64,000 bases of DNA. Origin: an uncultured Steroidobacter sp. (GTDB lineage Bacteria > Pseudomonadota > Gammaproteobacteria > Steroidobacterales > Steroidobacteraceae). The position numbers were made by a program, and so were the translations under genes. The notes below the pieces were generated by a model. The model saw only the letters and a list, made by a program, of their open reading frames with translations, was not told the DNA's origin and made no database searches. Below, one piece after another: positions 17,148-25,960 of the stretch (the first letter of the stretch is position 1; every line of letters begins with the position of its first letter). The stretch covers positions 544,112-608,111 of the forward strand of contig CALLKK010000009.1 of NCBI GenBank assembly GCA_938008435.1, given 5' to 3'.

Positions 17148-18503
17148 TCAGGTCGTCGCCGAACGCGCTGATGCGCGCCTGGTCAGCACCAAGAAGCGCG
17201 CGACCAGCAGCACGGCGCTGACCGACAGCCCCACGATGAGCCCGAGCCACACGTAGACGGGACCGCCTTGTCGGTAGAGACCGCCGTAGTACGCCAAGCT
17301 GAAACCCACCACCCAGTACGAAAACACGCTCAGCATGAGCGGCACCGCCGTGTCCTTGTAGCCGCGCAATGCACCGGCTGCGCCGACTTGCACGCCGTCG
17401 GAGAGCTGAAAGAGTCCGGCCATGAGCAGCAACGTCGCGGCGAGCTCGCGCACCGGCGGATCGTCCGTGTAAAGCGCCGCGATCGCATCGTTGAACACGA
17501 GGATCGTCAGCGCCGAGACGAACATCACTGCCGCACACAGCGTGATGCCAAGCAGCCCGACCGAGCGCGCATGCTCGCGCTCGCCGCGCCCGAGCGTGTG
17601 TCCGACGTGAATCGTCGTCGCCGAGCTGATCGCAAGCGGCACCATGAACATGAAGGAGGCGTAGTTGAGCGCGATCTGATGCGCGCCTGCCGTCACGGCG
17701 CCCAGCGAGCCCATGATGAGTGCCGCGCCGACGAACAGACCGCCCTCGGCGAGAATGCTGCCTGCAATCGGCGCGCCGATGCGCGTCAGCTCGCGCAGCG
17801 TGCGCGCATGCGGCGGATCGATGCGCGCGAACAGATCGAATGCGCGATACGCGCGATGCCGGCGCATGTGGATCAGCATCGCGCCGAACATGAACCAGAA
17901 CGCGAGCGCGGACGCGAGCCCGGCGCCAGGCGCGCCCATCGCCGGCATGCCGAGCTTGCCGAACATGAAAACCCAATTGCCGAAAACATTCAGGACGAGC
18001 GCCGCCAAGCCGATGTACATGATCGGCTTGGTACGTCCGAGCCCTTCACTCGCATAGCGCAGCGCGAAAAACGCCGCTGCGCCCGGCATGCCGATCGTGA
18101 TCGCATGCACGTAACCGATCGCGGTCGGCTGGATCTCGGGCGCAATCCCGATGGCGGGCAGCACCCAGTCGACCTGCAGCAAACCGATCACGTATACGAC
18201 CGCCAACAGTGCTGCGAGCCACCACGCCTGCCGCGCGTAGCGCGCGACGGCGGCGCGATCGTTGGCGCCGTTCGCATGCGCCACGCTCGGCGAGACGGCC
18301 ATCAGCATCCCGAATGTGACGAACACGAACAGGTGCCAGTACGCCGCGCCGACGGCAAGGCCTGCGAGCTGCACCGCACCGAGCCGTCCGGCCATCAACG
18401 TATCGGCGAGCGTCATGCCCGTGATCGCCAAGTTATTGGCGAGCAACGGGCCACCGAGACGCGCGATGGCGCGCAGGTCGGCTTTCCAATGAGCGAAGGG
18501 CAT
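17148..18503 (-). CDS. MATE-family multidrug efflux transporter
   Basis: The 451-residue protein has about twelve hydrophobic helices in the MATE arrangement of two similar halves. Family features are GGPLLANNLAITGMTLADTLMAGRLGAVQLAG near the start and GSILAEGGLFVGAALIMGSLGAV in the second half. NorM-type members export cationic drugs and dyes in exchange for sodium or protons. The substrate cannot be read from sequence. It is monocistronic; its 3' end meets the DUF2845 gene 15 bases away. Confidence 0.92.
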   Translation of the reverse strand: MPFAHWKADLRAIARLGGPLLANNLAITGMTLADTLMAGRLGAVQLAGLAVGAAYWHLFVFVTFGMLMAVSPSVAHANGANDRAAVARYARQAWWLAALLAVVYVIGLLQVDWVLPAIGIAPEIQPTAIGYVHAITIGMPGAAAFFALRYASEGLGRTKPIMYIGLAALVLNVFGNWVFMFGKLGMPAMGAPGAGLASALAFWFMFGAMLIHMRRHRAYRAFDLFARIDPPHARTLRELTRIGAPIAGSILAEGGLFVGAALIMGSLGAVTAGAHQIALNYASFMFMVPLAISSATTIHVGHTLGRGEREHARSVGLLGITLCAAVMFVSALTILVFNDAIAALYTDDPPVRELAATLLLMAGLFQLSDGVQVGAAGALRGYKDTAVPLMLSVFSYWVVGFSLAYYGGLYRQGGPVYVWLGLIVGLSVSAVLLVARFLVLTRRASARSATT

Positions 18504-18652
18504 CGGGCGAGAGACAATCCGAAAGAGCTGGAAAAAAGACCCGCGACGGCGGGCCGCAGCGCGAGCGTCAGCGGCTATTGTGCCGAAGCGCAGCGGTTGC
18601 TGCGCGAGGCGAGTACACTAAGCCGCATCGCCAACCTCAAGATCGGACCGAC

Positions 18653-19930
18653 ATGCTCGTAGGATCCGTTGTACGTCGCGTCGCCGTCGTGGGCGGCGTG
18701 CGCATTCCGTTCGCACGCGCGATGGGCGCGTATGCCGAGGTCAGCAATCAGCAGATGCTCGCCGCCACGCTCAAGGCGCTCGTCGAGCGCTACAACTTGC
18801 GTGGCGAGCGGCTCGGCGATGTCGGCGGCGGCGCCGTGCTCAAGCATTCGCGCGATTTCAACCTGGTACGCGAAGCGGTGCTCGACAGCGGGCTCGATCC
18901 GCAAACGCCTGCCTTCGATCTGCAGCGCGCATGCGGCACGAGCCTCGATACCGCGATCACCATCGGCATGAAGATCGCGCTCGGCCAGATCGACTCCGGC
19001 ATCGCCGCAGGCGTCGACACCGCAAGCGATGTGCCGATCGTCTATGCCAATGCTTACCGCAAGCTGCTACTGCGCAGCGCGCGCGGCAGATCGTTCGGGC
19101 AGAAGCTCGCGCCGTGGCTCGGCTGGCGTCCGCGCTTCCTGAAGCCGAGCTTTCCGTCCGTTGCCGAGCCGCGCACCGGACTGTCGATGGGCCAAAGCTG
19201 CGAGCTCATGGCGCAACGCTGGCAGATCTCGCGCGAAGAGCAGGATCAGCTCGCCTACGAAAGCCATCGCAAAGCGGCGGCGGCCTACGACGAGGGGTTC
19301 TACGACGATCTCGTGATCGAGTTCCAGGGTCTCAAGCAGGACAACAACATCCGCCGCGACACTTCGCTCGAGAAGCTGGCCAAGCTCAAGCCGTCGTTCC
19401 ATCCGCAAGGCACGCTCACAGCAGGCAACTCCACGCCGATGACCGACGGTGCGGCGGCGGTGCTGCTCGCCAGCGAGGAATGGGCGCGGTCGCGCGGGCT
19501 GCCGATCTTGGCGTATCTCACTTACGGCAAGTACGCGGCCGTCGACTTCGTGAAGGAGGAAGGGCTGCTGATGGCGCCTGCCTATGCGGTGCCGCGCATG
19601 CTCGCCGATGCGGGCCTCAAGCTGCAGGATTTCGACTTCTACGAAATCCACGAAGCCTTCGAAGCGCAGGTGCTGTGCACGCTCAAGGCGTGGGAGTCGC
19701 CGGAGTTCTGCCGCGAGCGCCTCGGGCTCAGCGAGCCGCTCGGCGCGATCGACCGCAGCAAGCTCAACGTGAAAGGCGGCAGCGTCGCGATCGGCCATCC
19801 GTTCGCGGCGACGGGCGCGCGCATCGTCGCGACGCTAGCGAAGTTGCTTGCGCAGAAGGGCGCGGGACGCGGGCTCATCTCGGTCTGCACCGCGGGCGGG
19901 ATGGGCGTTACCGCCATTCTGGAACGTTAG
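18653..19930 (+). CDS. fadI: Acetyl-CoA C-acyltransferase (thiolase), FadI-like
   Basis: The 425-residue thiolase has acyl-acceptor cysteine C94 (QRACGTSLDTA), the EIHEAFEAQ histidine motif, the GHPFAATGAR histidine motif and the second catalytic cysteine C412 (SVCTAGGMG). It cleaves 3-ketoacyl-CoA in beta-oxidation, or runs in reverse. The length and the insert before NEAF-equivalent residues (HEAF here) resemble FadI/trifunctional-type thiolases. No fadJ or fadB partner is adjacent, so the exact role is open. The ATG at 18653 is the best start (MLVGSVVRRVAVVGGVRIPF). Confidence 0.88.
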   Translation: MLVGSVVRRVAVVGGVRIPFARAMGAYAEVSNQQMLAATLKALVERYNLRGERLGDVGGGAVLKHSRDFNLVREAVLDSGLDPQTPAFDLQRACGTSLDTAITIGMKIALGQIDSGIAAGVDTASDVPIVYANAYRKLLLRSARGRSFGQKLAPWLGWRPRFLKPSFPSVAEPRTGLSMGQSCELMAQRWQISREEQDQLAYESHRKAAAAYDEGFYDDLVIEFQGLKQDNNIRRDTSLEKLAKLKPSFHPQGTLTAGNSTPMTDGAAAVLLASEEWARSRGLPILAYLTYGKYAAVDFVKEEGLLMAPAYAVPRMLADAGLKLQDFDFYEIHEAFEAQVLCTLKAWESPEFCRERLGLSEPLGAIDRSKLNVKGGSVAIGHPFAATGARIVATLAKLLAQKGAGRGLISVCTAGGMGVTAILER

Positions 19931-19961
19931 GGGTTCGCGCAGCAGAACGCAGAAAAGAAGA

Positions 19962-20017
19962 GCGGCCGGTAGTGCCCGGCGACAAGGTCAGCGCTTGCGC
20001 CTAACATTACCGGCCGC
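19962..20017 (+). terminator. Long hairpin after the thiolase gene
   Basis: A 13-base stem (gcggccggtagtg / cattaccggccgc, one G-U pair) closes a 30-base loop. It begins 32 bases after the thiolase stop. No U-tract follows, so it could be a terminator of non-classical type, a 3' stabiliser, or part of a separate RNA. Confidence 0.4.
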
Positions 20018-20369
20018 CCGTCCGGGCAGCCGCCGGGGTAGGAGGCCCGACTGCAGCCCTCGTCCGGAGTGACGCGATCCCGGGGAGGGGGCAGTAACGA
20101 ATCGCGTACTCCGAACAGTGGGCACCCAAGCAAGGTGTCACTGGATCAAAGGGCGTCCGTGCCCGACTGCATGCTCCGAACCTTCGGATCCCTGTGATGG
20201 GCGTCCCTAGCTCACACGCACGCGTGTCCTACCCGTAATAGCGACAAACGCGAGCGGTTTCCCTCACATGCGAACGAATTCGTACACAGAGGGGGCGTAA
20301 CGGCCCTCGGAGCGGCACGGCACCGACGACTCAAGCGCTGAACGACCAGACCATAACTGATTGATATTC

Positions 20370-20388
20370 AAAACGAATAATCATTCCT
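20370..20388. promoter_or_regulatory. Weak Fur-box-like site upstream of hemH
   Basis: Eleven of 19 positions match the Fur consensus, including an unbroken ataatcatt core at 20377-20385, in an A/T-rich island about 75 bases before the hemH start. Iron control of ferrochelatase is plausible, but the match is marginal. Confidence 0.22.
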
Positions 20389-20460
20389 TGGCGGGGACAG
20401 TGGCATCGCACCGGCGGCTCGGCGAGACTAGCCCGCCGCCGAGCTAGAGACGAGTACGTG

Positions 20461-21534
20461 ATGGTTGCATACAGAGGCGAACCCGACTTTTCCCACGACC
20501 GCCCGGACCGTCTCGGCATTCTGCTCGTCAATCTCGGGACCCCCGCCTCGCCCGACCCGGCGGCAGTGCGGCGTTTCCTGGCCGAGTTCCTGAGCGACCC
20601 GCGCGTCGTCGAGGCCCCGCGCCTGCTCTGGCGACTCGTGCTGCACGGGGTCATCCTGCGCATCCGGCCGCGCAAGAGCGCCCACGCCTACCAGCAAATC
20701 TGGACCGAAGCGGGCTCGCCGCTGCTCATTCACAGCCGCGAGCTGGCGACGACACTTCAGGCGAAGCTCGGCCCCGACGTCGCGGTCGCACTCGGCATGA
20801 CCTACGGCGAGCCTGCCATCGCGCAAGCGCTGCGCGAGCTGCAGGCTCAGGGCGCGCATCGCCTGCTGGTGCTCCCGCTTTATCCCCAGTACTCCGGCAC
20901 GACGACGGCCAGCGTGTTCGATCGCGTCACGCAGGAGCTACGTCGCTGGCGTTGGGTGCCCGAGCTGCGCTTCGTGAACGGCTACGCCGACGAGCCTGCA
21001 TACATCGACGCGATCGCGGCGAGCATCCGCACGCACTGGCGGACGCATGAGCGCACGCATCTCGTGTTCTCGTTCCATGGCATTCCGCGCCGCTATTTCT
21101 TTGCCGGCGATCCGTACTACTGCCATTGCCAGAAAACGGCGCGGCTGGTCGCGCAACGCCTCGAGCTCGCCGACAGCGACTGGAGCGTCAGCTTTCAATC
21201 GCAAGTGGGCCGCGAAGAATGGCTCAAGCCGTACACCGATCAGCTTCTCAGCGAATATGCGCAGCGCGGCCCGAAACACGTGACGGTCGTCTGTCCCGGC
21301 TTTGCGACCGACTGTCTCGAAACGCTGGAAGAAATCGCACTACGCAATCGCACTACGTTTCTCCAAAGCGGCGGCGAATCGTTCAGCTATGTTCCGGCCT
21401 TGAACGCGAGCGATGCGCATGTCGACTTGCTGCGCGAGCTCATCGCGAAACACACCGCTGGATGGCATGCACCGGATGCAGCCACACGCGCTGAACGACG
21501 CGAACGCGCACTGGCACTCGGCGCGCCGCGTTGA
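20461..21534 (+). CDS. hemH: Ferrochelatase
   Basis: The 357-residue enzyme inserts Fe2+ into protoporphyrin IX, the last step of protohaem synthesis. The family start LGILLVNLGTPASP, the catalytic histidine motif VFSFHGIPRRY and the C-terminal PGFATDCLETLEEI are present. A second cysteine-bearing segment (DPYYCHCQKTARL) follows the histidine motif. The ATG at 20461 is used; a GTG lies one codon upstream. The VOC gene follows after 14 bases with an aggagg ribosome site overlapping the hemH stop codon, so the two form an operon. Confidence 0.95.
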   Translation: MVAYRGEPDFSHDRPDRLGILLVNLGTPASPDPAAVRRFLAEFLSDPRVVEAPRLLWRLVLHGVILRIRPRKSAHAYQQIWTEAGSPLLIHSRELATTLQAKLGPDVAVALGMTYGEPAIAQALRELQAQGAHRLLVLPLYPQYSGTTTASVFDRVTQELRRWRWVPELRFVNGYADEPAYIDAIAASIRTHWRTHERTHLVFSFHGIPRRYFFAGDPYYCHCQKTARLVAQRLELADSDWSVSFQSQVGREEWLKPYTDQLLSEYAQRGPKHVTVVCPGFATDCLETLEEIALRNRTTFLQSGGESFSYVPALNASDAHVDLLRELIAKHTAGWHAPDAATRAERRERALALGAPR

Positions 21535-21548
21535 GGAGGCGACATCGC

Positions 21549-22283
21549 ATGAGCCGCGCAGCACCGATCGGACGCTTTCTGGAAATCAGTGTCTACGCGC
21601 CGGACATTCGCGAATCGCTCGCGTTCTACGAGGCGCTCGGCTTCGAGCAAGCACTCGTGGGCGAAGCGTGGCCGCACCCCTATGCCGTCGTAACCGATGG
21701 GCGTTTGTCGATCGGCCTGCATGCGGACTACATCCGCGAGCCGACGCTGACGTTCGTCGTGCCTGAGCTACGCACGAAGCTTGCCGCGCTCGAGGCGCTC
21801 GGCGTGGTCTTCGACGAGATCAACATCGCCACGGATACGTTCAATCGCGCCACGTTCGCCGATCCGACCGGCCAGCGCGTGCAGCTCATCGAGGCGCGCA
21901 CGTTCTCTCCGCCCGCACTGGAGCCGCAGCACGCGTCGACGTGCGGCTACTTCGCTGAATATGGCATTCCGACGCGCACCCCCGAGGCGGCGAGCGCGTT
22001 CTGGGAACCGCTCGGCTTCGTCGCGCTGTCGCAGGTCGCTACGCCCTTCCCGCGCACCGAGCTCACCAGCGATCACCTCAATCTCGGACTGTACCGGACG
22101 CGCGCGCTGCGCCAGCCGGTGCTCACCTTCCAAGACGAAGACATGCGCGAGCGCCTCGCACACCTGCGCGAGCGCGGTCTCAGCTTCACGGACGAAATGC
22201 CCGATGCGCTCGATGAGCATTGCAACGGCGTGCTCGTCGCACCGGAAGGCACGCGCTTACTGCTCATGGAAACCCTGAGCTAG
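21549..22283 (+). CDS. VOC-superfamily protein with two glyoxalase-like domains
   Basis: The 244-residue protein has two vicinal-oxygen-chelate modules, at about 8-120 (FLEISVYAPDIRESLAFYEALGFEQA) and about 130-243 (EYGIPTRTPEAASAFWEPLGFVAL). VOC members include glyoxalases, dioxygenases and resistance proteins; the substrate cannot be told. The ATG at 21549 is fixed by a strong aggagg nine bases upstream, inside the end of hemH. The coupling to hemH is clear but a haem-related job is only an inference. Confidence 0.88.
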   Translation: MSRAAPIGRFLEISVYAPDIRESLAFYEALGFEQALVGEAWPHPYAVVTDGRLSIGLHADYIREPTLTFVVPELRTKLAALEALGVVFDEINIATDTFNRATFADPTGQRVQLIEARTFSPPALEPQHASTCGYFAEYGIPTRTPEAASAFWEPLGFVALSQVATPFPRTELTSDHLNLGLYRTRALRQPVLTFQDEDMRERLAHLRERGLSFTDEMPDALDEHCNGVLVAPEGTRLLLMETLS

Positions 22284-22441
22284 CGCTTGGGATTGCATAC
22301 AACGTGCACTGCGGCGCCCGCGCCGTTTGCGTAGCACGCCAAGACACGGCAGGCTATCGCACCCCGCAGCCGCGCTCGTGAATAAACAAACACAGCGGTC
22401 GCACGAAGCGCGTCATTGCCTTCAGCCAGGAGTGCCTTTCG

Positions 22442-24541
22442 ATGCTCGCCCGATTCGTCTTCGTCGCATGCCTGTTCGCATCGAGCTCGTTGCTTGCCGA
22501 TGAAGGGATGTGGACCTTCCATCACTTTCCCACGGACGCGGTCGCAGAAAAGTACGGCGTGCGCATCGATGCGAATTGGCTCGCGCGCGTGCAACGCTCG
22601 GTGACGCGTCACGAGAGCGGCTGCAGCGGTTCGTTCGTCTCGCCGGATGGGCTCGTGCTCACGAATCACCATTGCGTGCTGCGCTGCCTAGCGGAGATTT
22701 CCAGCAAGGGACAGGACTACATCGCACAAGGATTTCACGCGCGCAGCCGCGCGGAAGAGCGCAAGTGCCCGACCGACATCCTCTCGGTTCTCATGGAAGT
22801 CGAGGACATCACCGCCAAGGTCAATGCCGCGACGGCCGGGCTGTCGAGCGCGCAGGCCAACGAGGCACGCAAGCAAGAGCTTGGCAAGCTCGAAGCGGCC
22901 TGCACCGAGAGCGCGAAGAAGCACAAATCAGGTCCGCTCGCGTGCGAATCCGTCACCCTGTATCAGGGCGGACAGTACTTCCTCTACAAGTACAAGCGCT
23001 ACCACGACGTGCGCATGGTGTTCGCGCCGGAGCATGCGATCGCGTCGTTCGGCGGCGACCCGGACAACTTCAACTTCCCGCGCTGGAGCCTCGATTTCAG
23101 CCTGCTGCGTGTATACGAAGACGACAAACCCGCCAAGACTCCGAGCTTCCTCACGTGGCGCGCCGAAGGCCCGCAAGCGGGCGAACCCGTCTTCGTCGCT
23201 GGCCATCCCGGCACGACGAATCGCCTGCTGACGCTCGAGCAGCTCAAGTTTCAACGCGACACGCAATTCCCGGAGTACCTGACGCGCAACTCCGAGCTGC
23301 GCGGCCGCATCGCTCAATGGGGCAAGACGAGCGAAGAAGCCGCTCGCCTTGCGCAGCGCCCACTGCAGACGCTCGAAAACTCGCTCAAGGTCTATCGCGG
23401 GCTCAACCGCGCCCTGCTCGACGATCGATTGCTGACCGACAAAGCACGCCGCGAAGAAACGTTGCGCGCCTTCGTCATCGAGCAGCCCGAGCTCACCCGC
23501 ATCGTCGGCAGCGCATGGGACGACATCGCCAATGCACAGGAACGCTACCGCCAGATCTACGGGCGCTATCTGTACCTGGAAGCTTCGGGCATCAACAGCA
23601 ATCTGTTCCGCTATGCGCGTCAGCTCGTGCGTGCTGCTGAGGAACGCGGCAAGCCGAACGAGCTGCGTCTGCGCGAATACGCCGACTCGAGTCTGCAGAA
23701 GCTCGCGAACACGTTGCTGGCCGAGACGCCCATCGACCCGGATTACGAAAAGCTCACGCTGTCGTTCTCGCTCGAGAAGATGCGCGAGCTCTTGGGCCCC
23801 GACGATCCGACGGTGCGCGCGCTCTTGAGCACCGAGTCGCCCGAGTCGCTTGCAGCCAAGCTGGTCGACGGCACGAAGCTCGCGGATGTCGACGAACGCA
23901 AGACGCTTTGGGAAGGCGGGCAAGAAGCGATCGCTGCAAGCTCGGACCCGCTGATCGTGCTCGCACGCGAGCTCGATCCCGAGGCACGCGCCGTGCGCAA
24001 GATCTATGAGGACGAAGTCGTCGCGCCGGTCGCCGCCGCGCAGGAACGGATTGCGCGCGCTCGCTTCGCCGCGCAGGGCACCAGCGTTTACCCGGATGCG
24101 ACGTTCACGCTACGCCTGAGCTATGGCGCCGTCGCCGGCTGGGAGGAAAACGGCCAAGCGCTTGCACCGTTCACGACGCTGGCGCGGCTGTACGAACGCG
24201 CGACCGGCAAAACGCCGTTCGCGTTACCGCCCCTCTGGCTCGAGGCACGCACGCAGCTCGATCCCACTACGCCGTTCAACTACGTCACCACGAACGATGT
24301 GATCGGGGGCAATTCCGGCAGTCCCGTGATCGACGCACAGGGTCGCCTCGTCGGGCTCGTGTTCGACGGCAACATTCACGCGCTCTCGGGATCCTACTGG
24401 TACGACGCCGCGAAGAACCGCACCGTCGCAGTTCATCCAGCGATCATCCTCACCGCGCTCGAGAAGGTGTACGGCGCTACCGAGCTCGCACGAGAGCTCA
24501 GCGGCGCGCCGCCGGCGGCGGGCCCGAAACGGGCGCTGTGA
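22442..24541 (+). CDS. S46-family dipeptidyl-peptidase, DPP7-like
   Basis: The 699-residue protein has a signal peptide of about 18 residues (start MLARFVFVACLFASSS), so it acts in the periplasm or on the surface. The S46 histidine motif TNHHC (75-78) and the serine motif GGNSGSPV (S625) are present. Position 18 after the serine is G643 (VFDGN). In Porphyromonas enzymes that position is Gly in DPP7 (hydrophobic P1) and Arg in DPP11 (acidic P1), so DPP7-like specificity is predicted. It releases N-terminal dipeptides during peptide use. An aggag ribosome site precedes the ATG. S46 peptidases are common in Xanthomonadales-type bacteria. Confidence 0.92.
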   Translation: MLARFVFVACLFASSSLLADEGMWTFHHFPTDAVAEKYGVRIDANWLARVQRSVTRHESGCSGSFVSPDGLVLTNHHCVLRCLAEISSKGQDYIAQGFHARSRAEERKCPTDILSVLMEVEDITAKVNAATAGLSSAQANEARKQELGKLEAACTESAKKHKSGPLACESVTLYQGGQYFLYKYKRYHDVRMVFAPEHAIASFGGDPDNFNFPRWSLDFSLLRVYEDDKPAKTPSFLTWRAEGPQAGEPVFVAGHPGTTNRLLTLEQLKFQRDTQFPEYLTRNSELRGRIAQWGKTSEEAARLAQRPLQTLENSLKVYRGLNRALLDDRLLTDKARREETLRAFVIEQPELTRIVGSAWDDIANAQERYRQIYGRYLYLEASGINSNLFRYARQLVRAAEERGKPNELRLREYADSSLQKLANTLLAETPIDPDYEKLTLSFSLEKMRELLGPDDPTVRALLSTESPESLAAKLVDGTKLADVDERKTLWEGGQEAIAASSDPLIVLARELDPEARAVRKIYEDEVVAPVAAAQERIARARFAAQGTSVYPDATFTLRLSYGAVAGWEENGQALAPFTTLARLYERATGKTPFALPPLWLEARTQLDPTTPFNYVTTNDVIGGNSGSPVIDAQGRLVGLVFDGNIHALSGSYWYDAAKNRTVAVHPAIILTALEKVYGATELARELSGAPPAAGPKRAL

Positions 24542-24556
24542 TCCACACGCACGCGC

Positions 24557-25258
24557 TCACGGCGCTGCGACGGCGAGCACGTCGAAATCGATGTGCACGC
24601 GGTCCTGCAGCGCAAGCGCACCGAGCGCGACGCTGAACGGCTTGATGCCGAAGTCGCTCTGCATCAGCTCGAAGCTGCCGCGTGCGCGCAAGCCTTGTGC
24701 ATCGAGCGTCAGCACGAGCGGCACGGGCACAGCGCGCGTCACGCCTTTGAGCGTGATGCGCGCCACGACACGCGGCGCCGCCTGCGTGCCCGCCACTTCG
24801 GCGGCGTCGATACGGATGACGGGGAACCGATCGGCATCGAGCACCTGCGCGCCCAGCATGTTGCGCCTCGTCCCCTCGACGTCCTGCGGCGAGAGGGCGG
24901 TCTGAAACTCCGGGCCTTGCGCGCCGCGCTCCTGCGGATCGTCGACCACCAAGCGCTCGACCGGCACGGTGAGCTCGAACCCGGAGCGTTCGAAGCGCGA
25001 ATGAAGCCACACGCGCCCCTCGACCTCGCGCGCGCTCACGACGTGATTGTGACCGAGACGCGCCAAGGGACCGCCGCGGAAGACGAGCGCCTGCAGGCGC
25101 GAGTGCGAAGCATCGATCACGAATATGCGCGCGCCATCCAGATCGACAGGTCGAGCCGCAAAGACGGGCTCGGAATCGCGCGTCTCGTGAGTACAGGCGC
25201 TCATGCAGAGCGTCAGCACGAGGCTCAACACGCCCCTGACAGCGGTCGACTTGGCCAT
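24557..25258 (-). CDS. YceI-family lipocalin-like protein, probable lipoprotein
   Basis: The 233-residue protein has an N-terminal hydrophobic signal ending CMSAC, a relaxed lipobox, so C22 is the likely lipidation site. The YceI beta-barrel follows (IDASHSRLQALVFRGGPLARLGHNHVV; ARITLKGVTRAVPVPL). Family members bind isoprenoid quinone-like lipids. The HNH stretch after GHNH is typical of this subgroup. The ribosome site aaggtgag precedes the ATG at 25258. It is divergent from the cytochrome b561-YceI pair, 81 bases away. Confidence 0.86.
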   Translation of the reverse strand: MAKSTAVRGVLSLVLTLCMSACTHETRDSEPVFAARPVDLDGARIFVIDASHSRLQALVFRGGPLARLGHNHVVSAREVEGRVWLHSRFERSGFELTVPVERLVVDDPQERGAQGPEFQTALSPQDVEGTRRNMLGAQVLDADRFPVIRIDAAEVAGTQAAPRVVARITLKGVTRAVPVPLVLTLDAQGLRARGSFELMQSDFGIKPFSVALGALALQDRVHIDFDVLAVAAP

Positions 25259-25339
25259 TTCTCACCTTCCCTGACACTCCTCGCGGCACGGCGCGCTATC
25301 CTTTTCCAATTCTCGGTACCGTGACCATTCGGATCTTCC

Positions 25340-25906
25340 ATGCCGCTCAAGAACACCGCCACGAAGTACGGAGCGATCGCGCAGCTGTTCCATTGGATCA
25401 TCGTCGTGCTCATCGTCACGCAGTACGTGCTCGCGCAACGCGCGGACAGCCTGCCGCGCGGCCCGGCCTTGCTGCAAACCATCGCCCTGCACAAGTCGAT
25501 CGGCATCACGATTCTCGGGCTCGCCGTGCTGCGGCTCATCTGGCGCTGGCTGAATCCGGTGCCGCCGATGCCGGCCAGCTCGCCCCGGTGGCAACATCTG
25601 GCCGCTCGGCTCTCGCACATTGCGCTCTATGCGCTCTTGTTCTTGATGCCGCTGTTCGGCTGGCTCATGTCGTCGGCGCGCAATTTTCCCGTGAGCTGGT
25701 TCGGGATCGTCACGCTCCCGGACCTGATCGGCCCGAGCGAACGCGCGTACGAGTTCTTCCACGAGGGCCACGAGATTCTCGCCCAGGTTCTGTTCGTGGT
25801 GGCTCTCGTGCACATCGCCGCGGCGCTCAAACACCATTTCATCGACCGCGACGACGTGCTGACGCGCATGCTGCCGTGGAACCATCGGTCCGAGTCGAGG
25901 GACTAA
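25340..25906 (+). CDS. Cytochrome b561 (di-haem membrane protein)
   Basis: The 188-residue protein has four membrane helices with histidines placed for two b-haems: H18 (AQLFHWIIV), the HKSIG histidine in helix 2, H in LSHIALYALLF, and H in VALVHIAAALKHHF. The family shuttles electrons between the quinone pool and periplasmic or membrane acceptors such as superoxide. The gene is followed by a YceI gene in the same direction (54 bases), a common pairing. Confidence 0.93.
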   Translation: MPLKNTATKYGAIAQLFHWIIVVLIVTQYVLAQRADSLPRGPALLQTIALHKSIGITILGLAVLRLIWRWLNPVPPMPASSPRWQHLAARLSHIALYALLFLMPLFGWLMSSARNFPVSWFGIVTLPDLIGPSERAYEFFHEGHEILAQVLFVVALVHIAAALKHHFIDRDDVLTRMLPWNHRSESRD

Positions 25907-25960
25907 TGTCCTAACCCGCCGATACAGTTGAACGATCAGACAACCGCCCAGATCACGAGC

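Larger units (their letters stand above)
19931..20460. other. 530-base non-coding spacer rich in dyads
   Basis: I see no gene here. Near the left end is a long hairpin (19962-20017). Shorter dyads follow: tccgaa-cc-ttcgga (20175-20188) and acacgc-ac-gcgtgt (20214-20227). The right end (20355-20390) is A/T-rich against its surroundings and probably holds the hemH promoter. A structured small RNA or a long hemH leader is possible but not shown. Hallmarks of tmRNA, RNase P RNA and SRP RNA are absent. Confidence 0.5.

Noticed and set aside
20000..20017. An integron attC-like core (gcctaac) in the spacer after the thiolase gene
   Set aside because: No matching GTTRRRY partner, no integrase and no cassette-like genes. 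The motif is part of a simple hairpin region.
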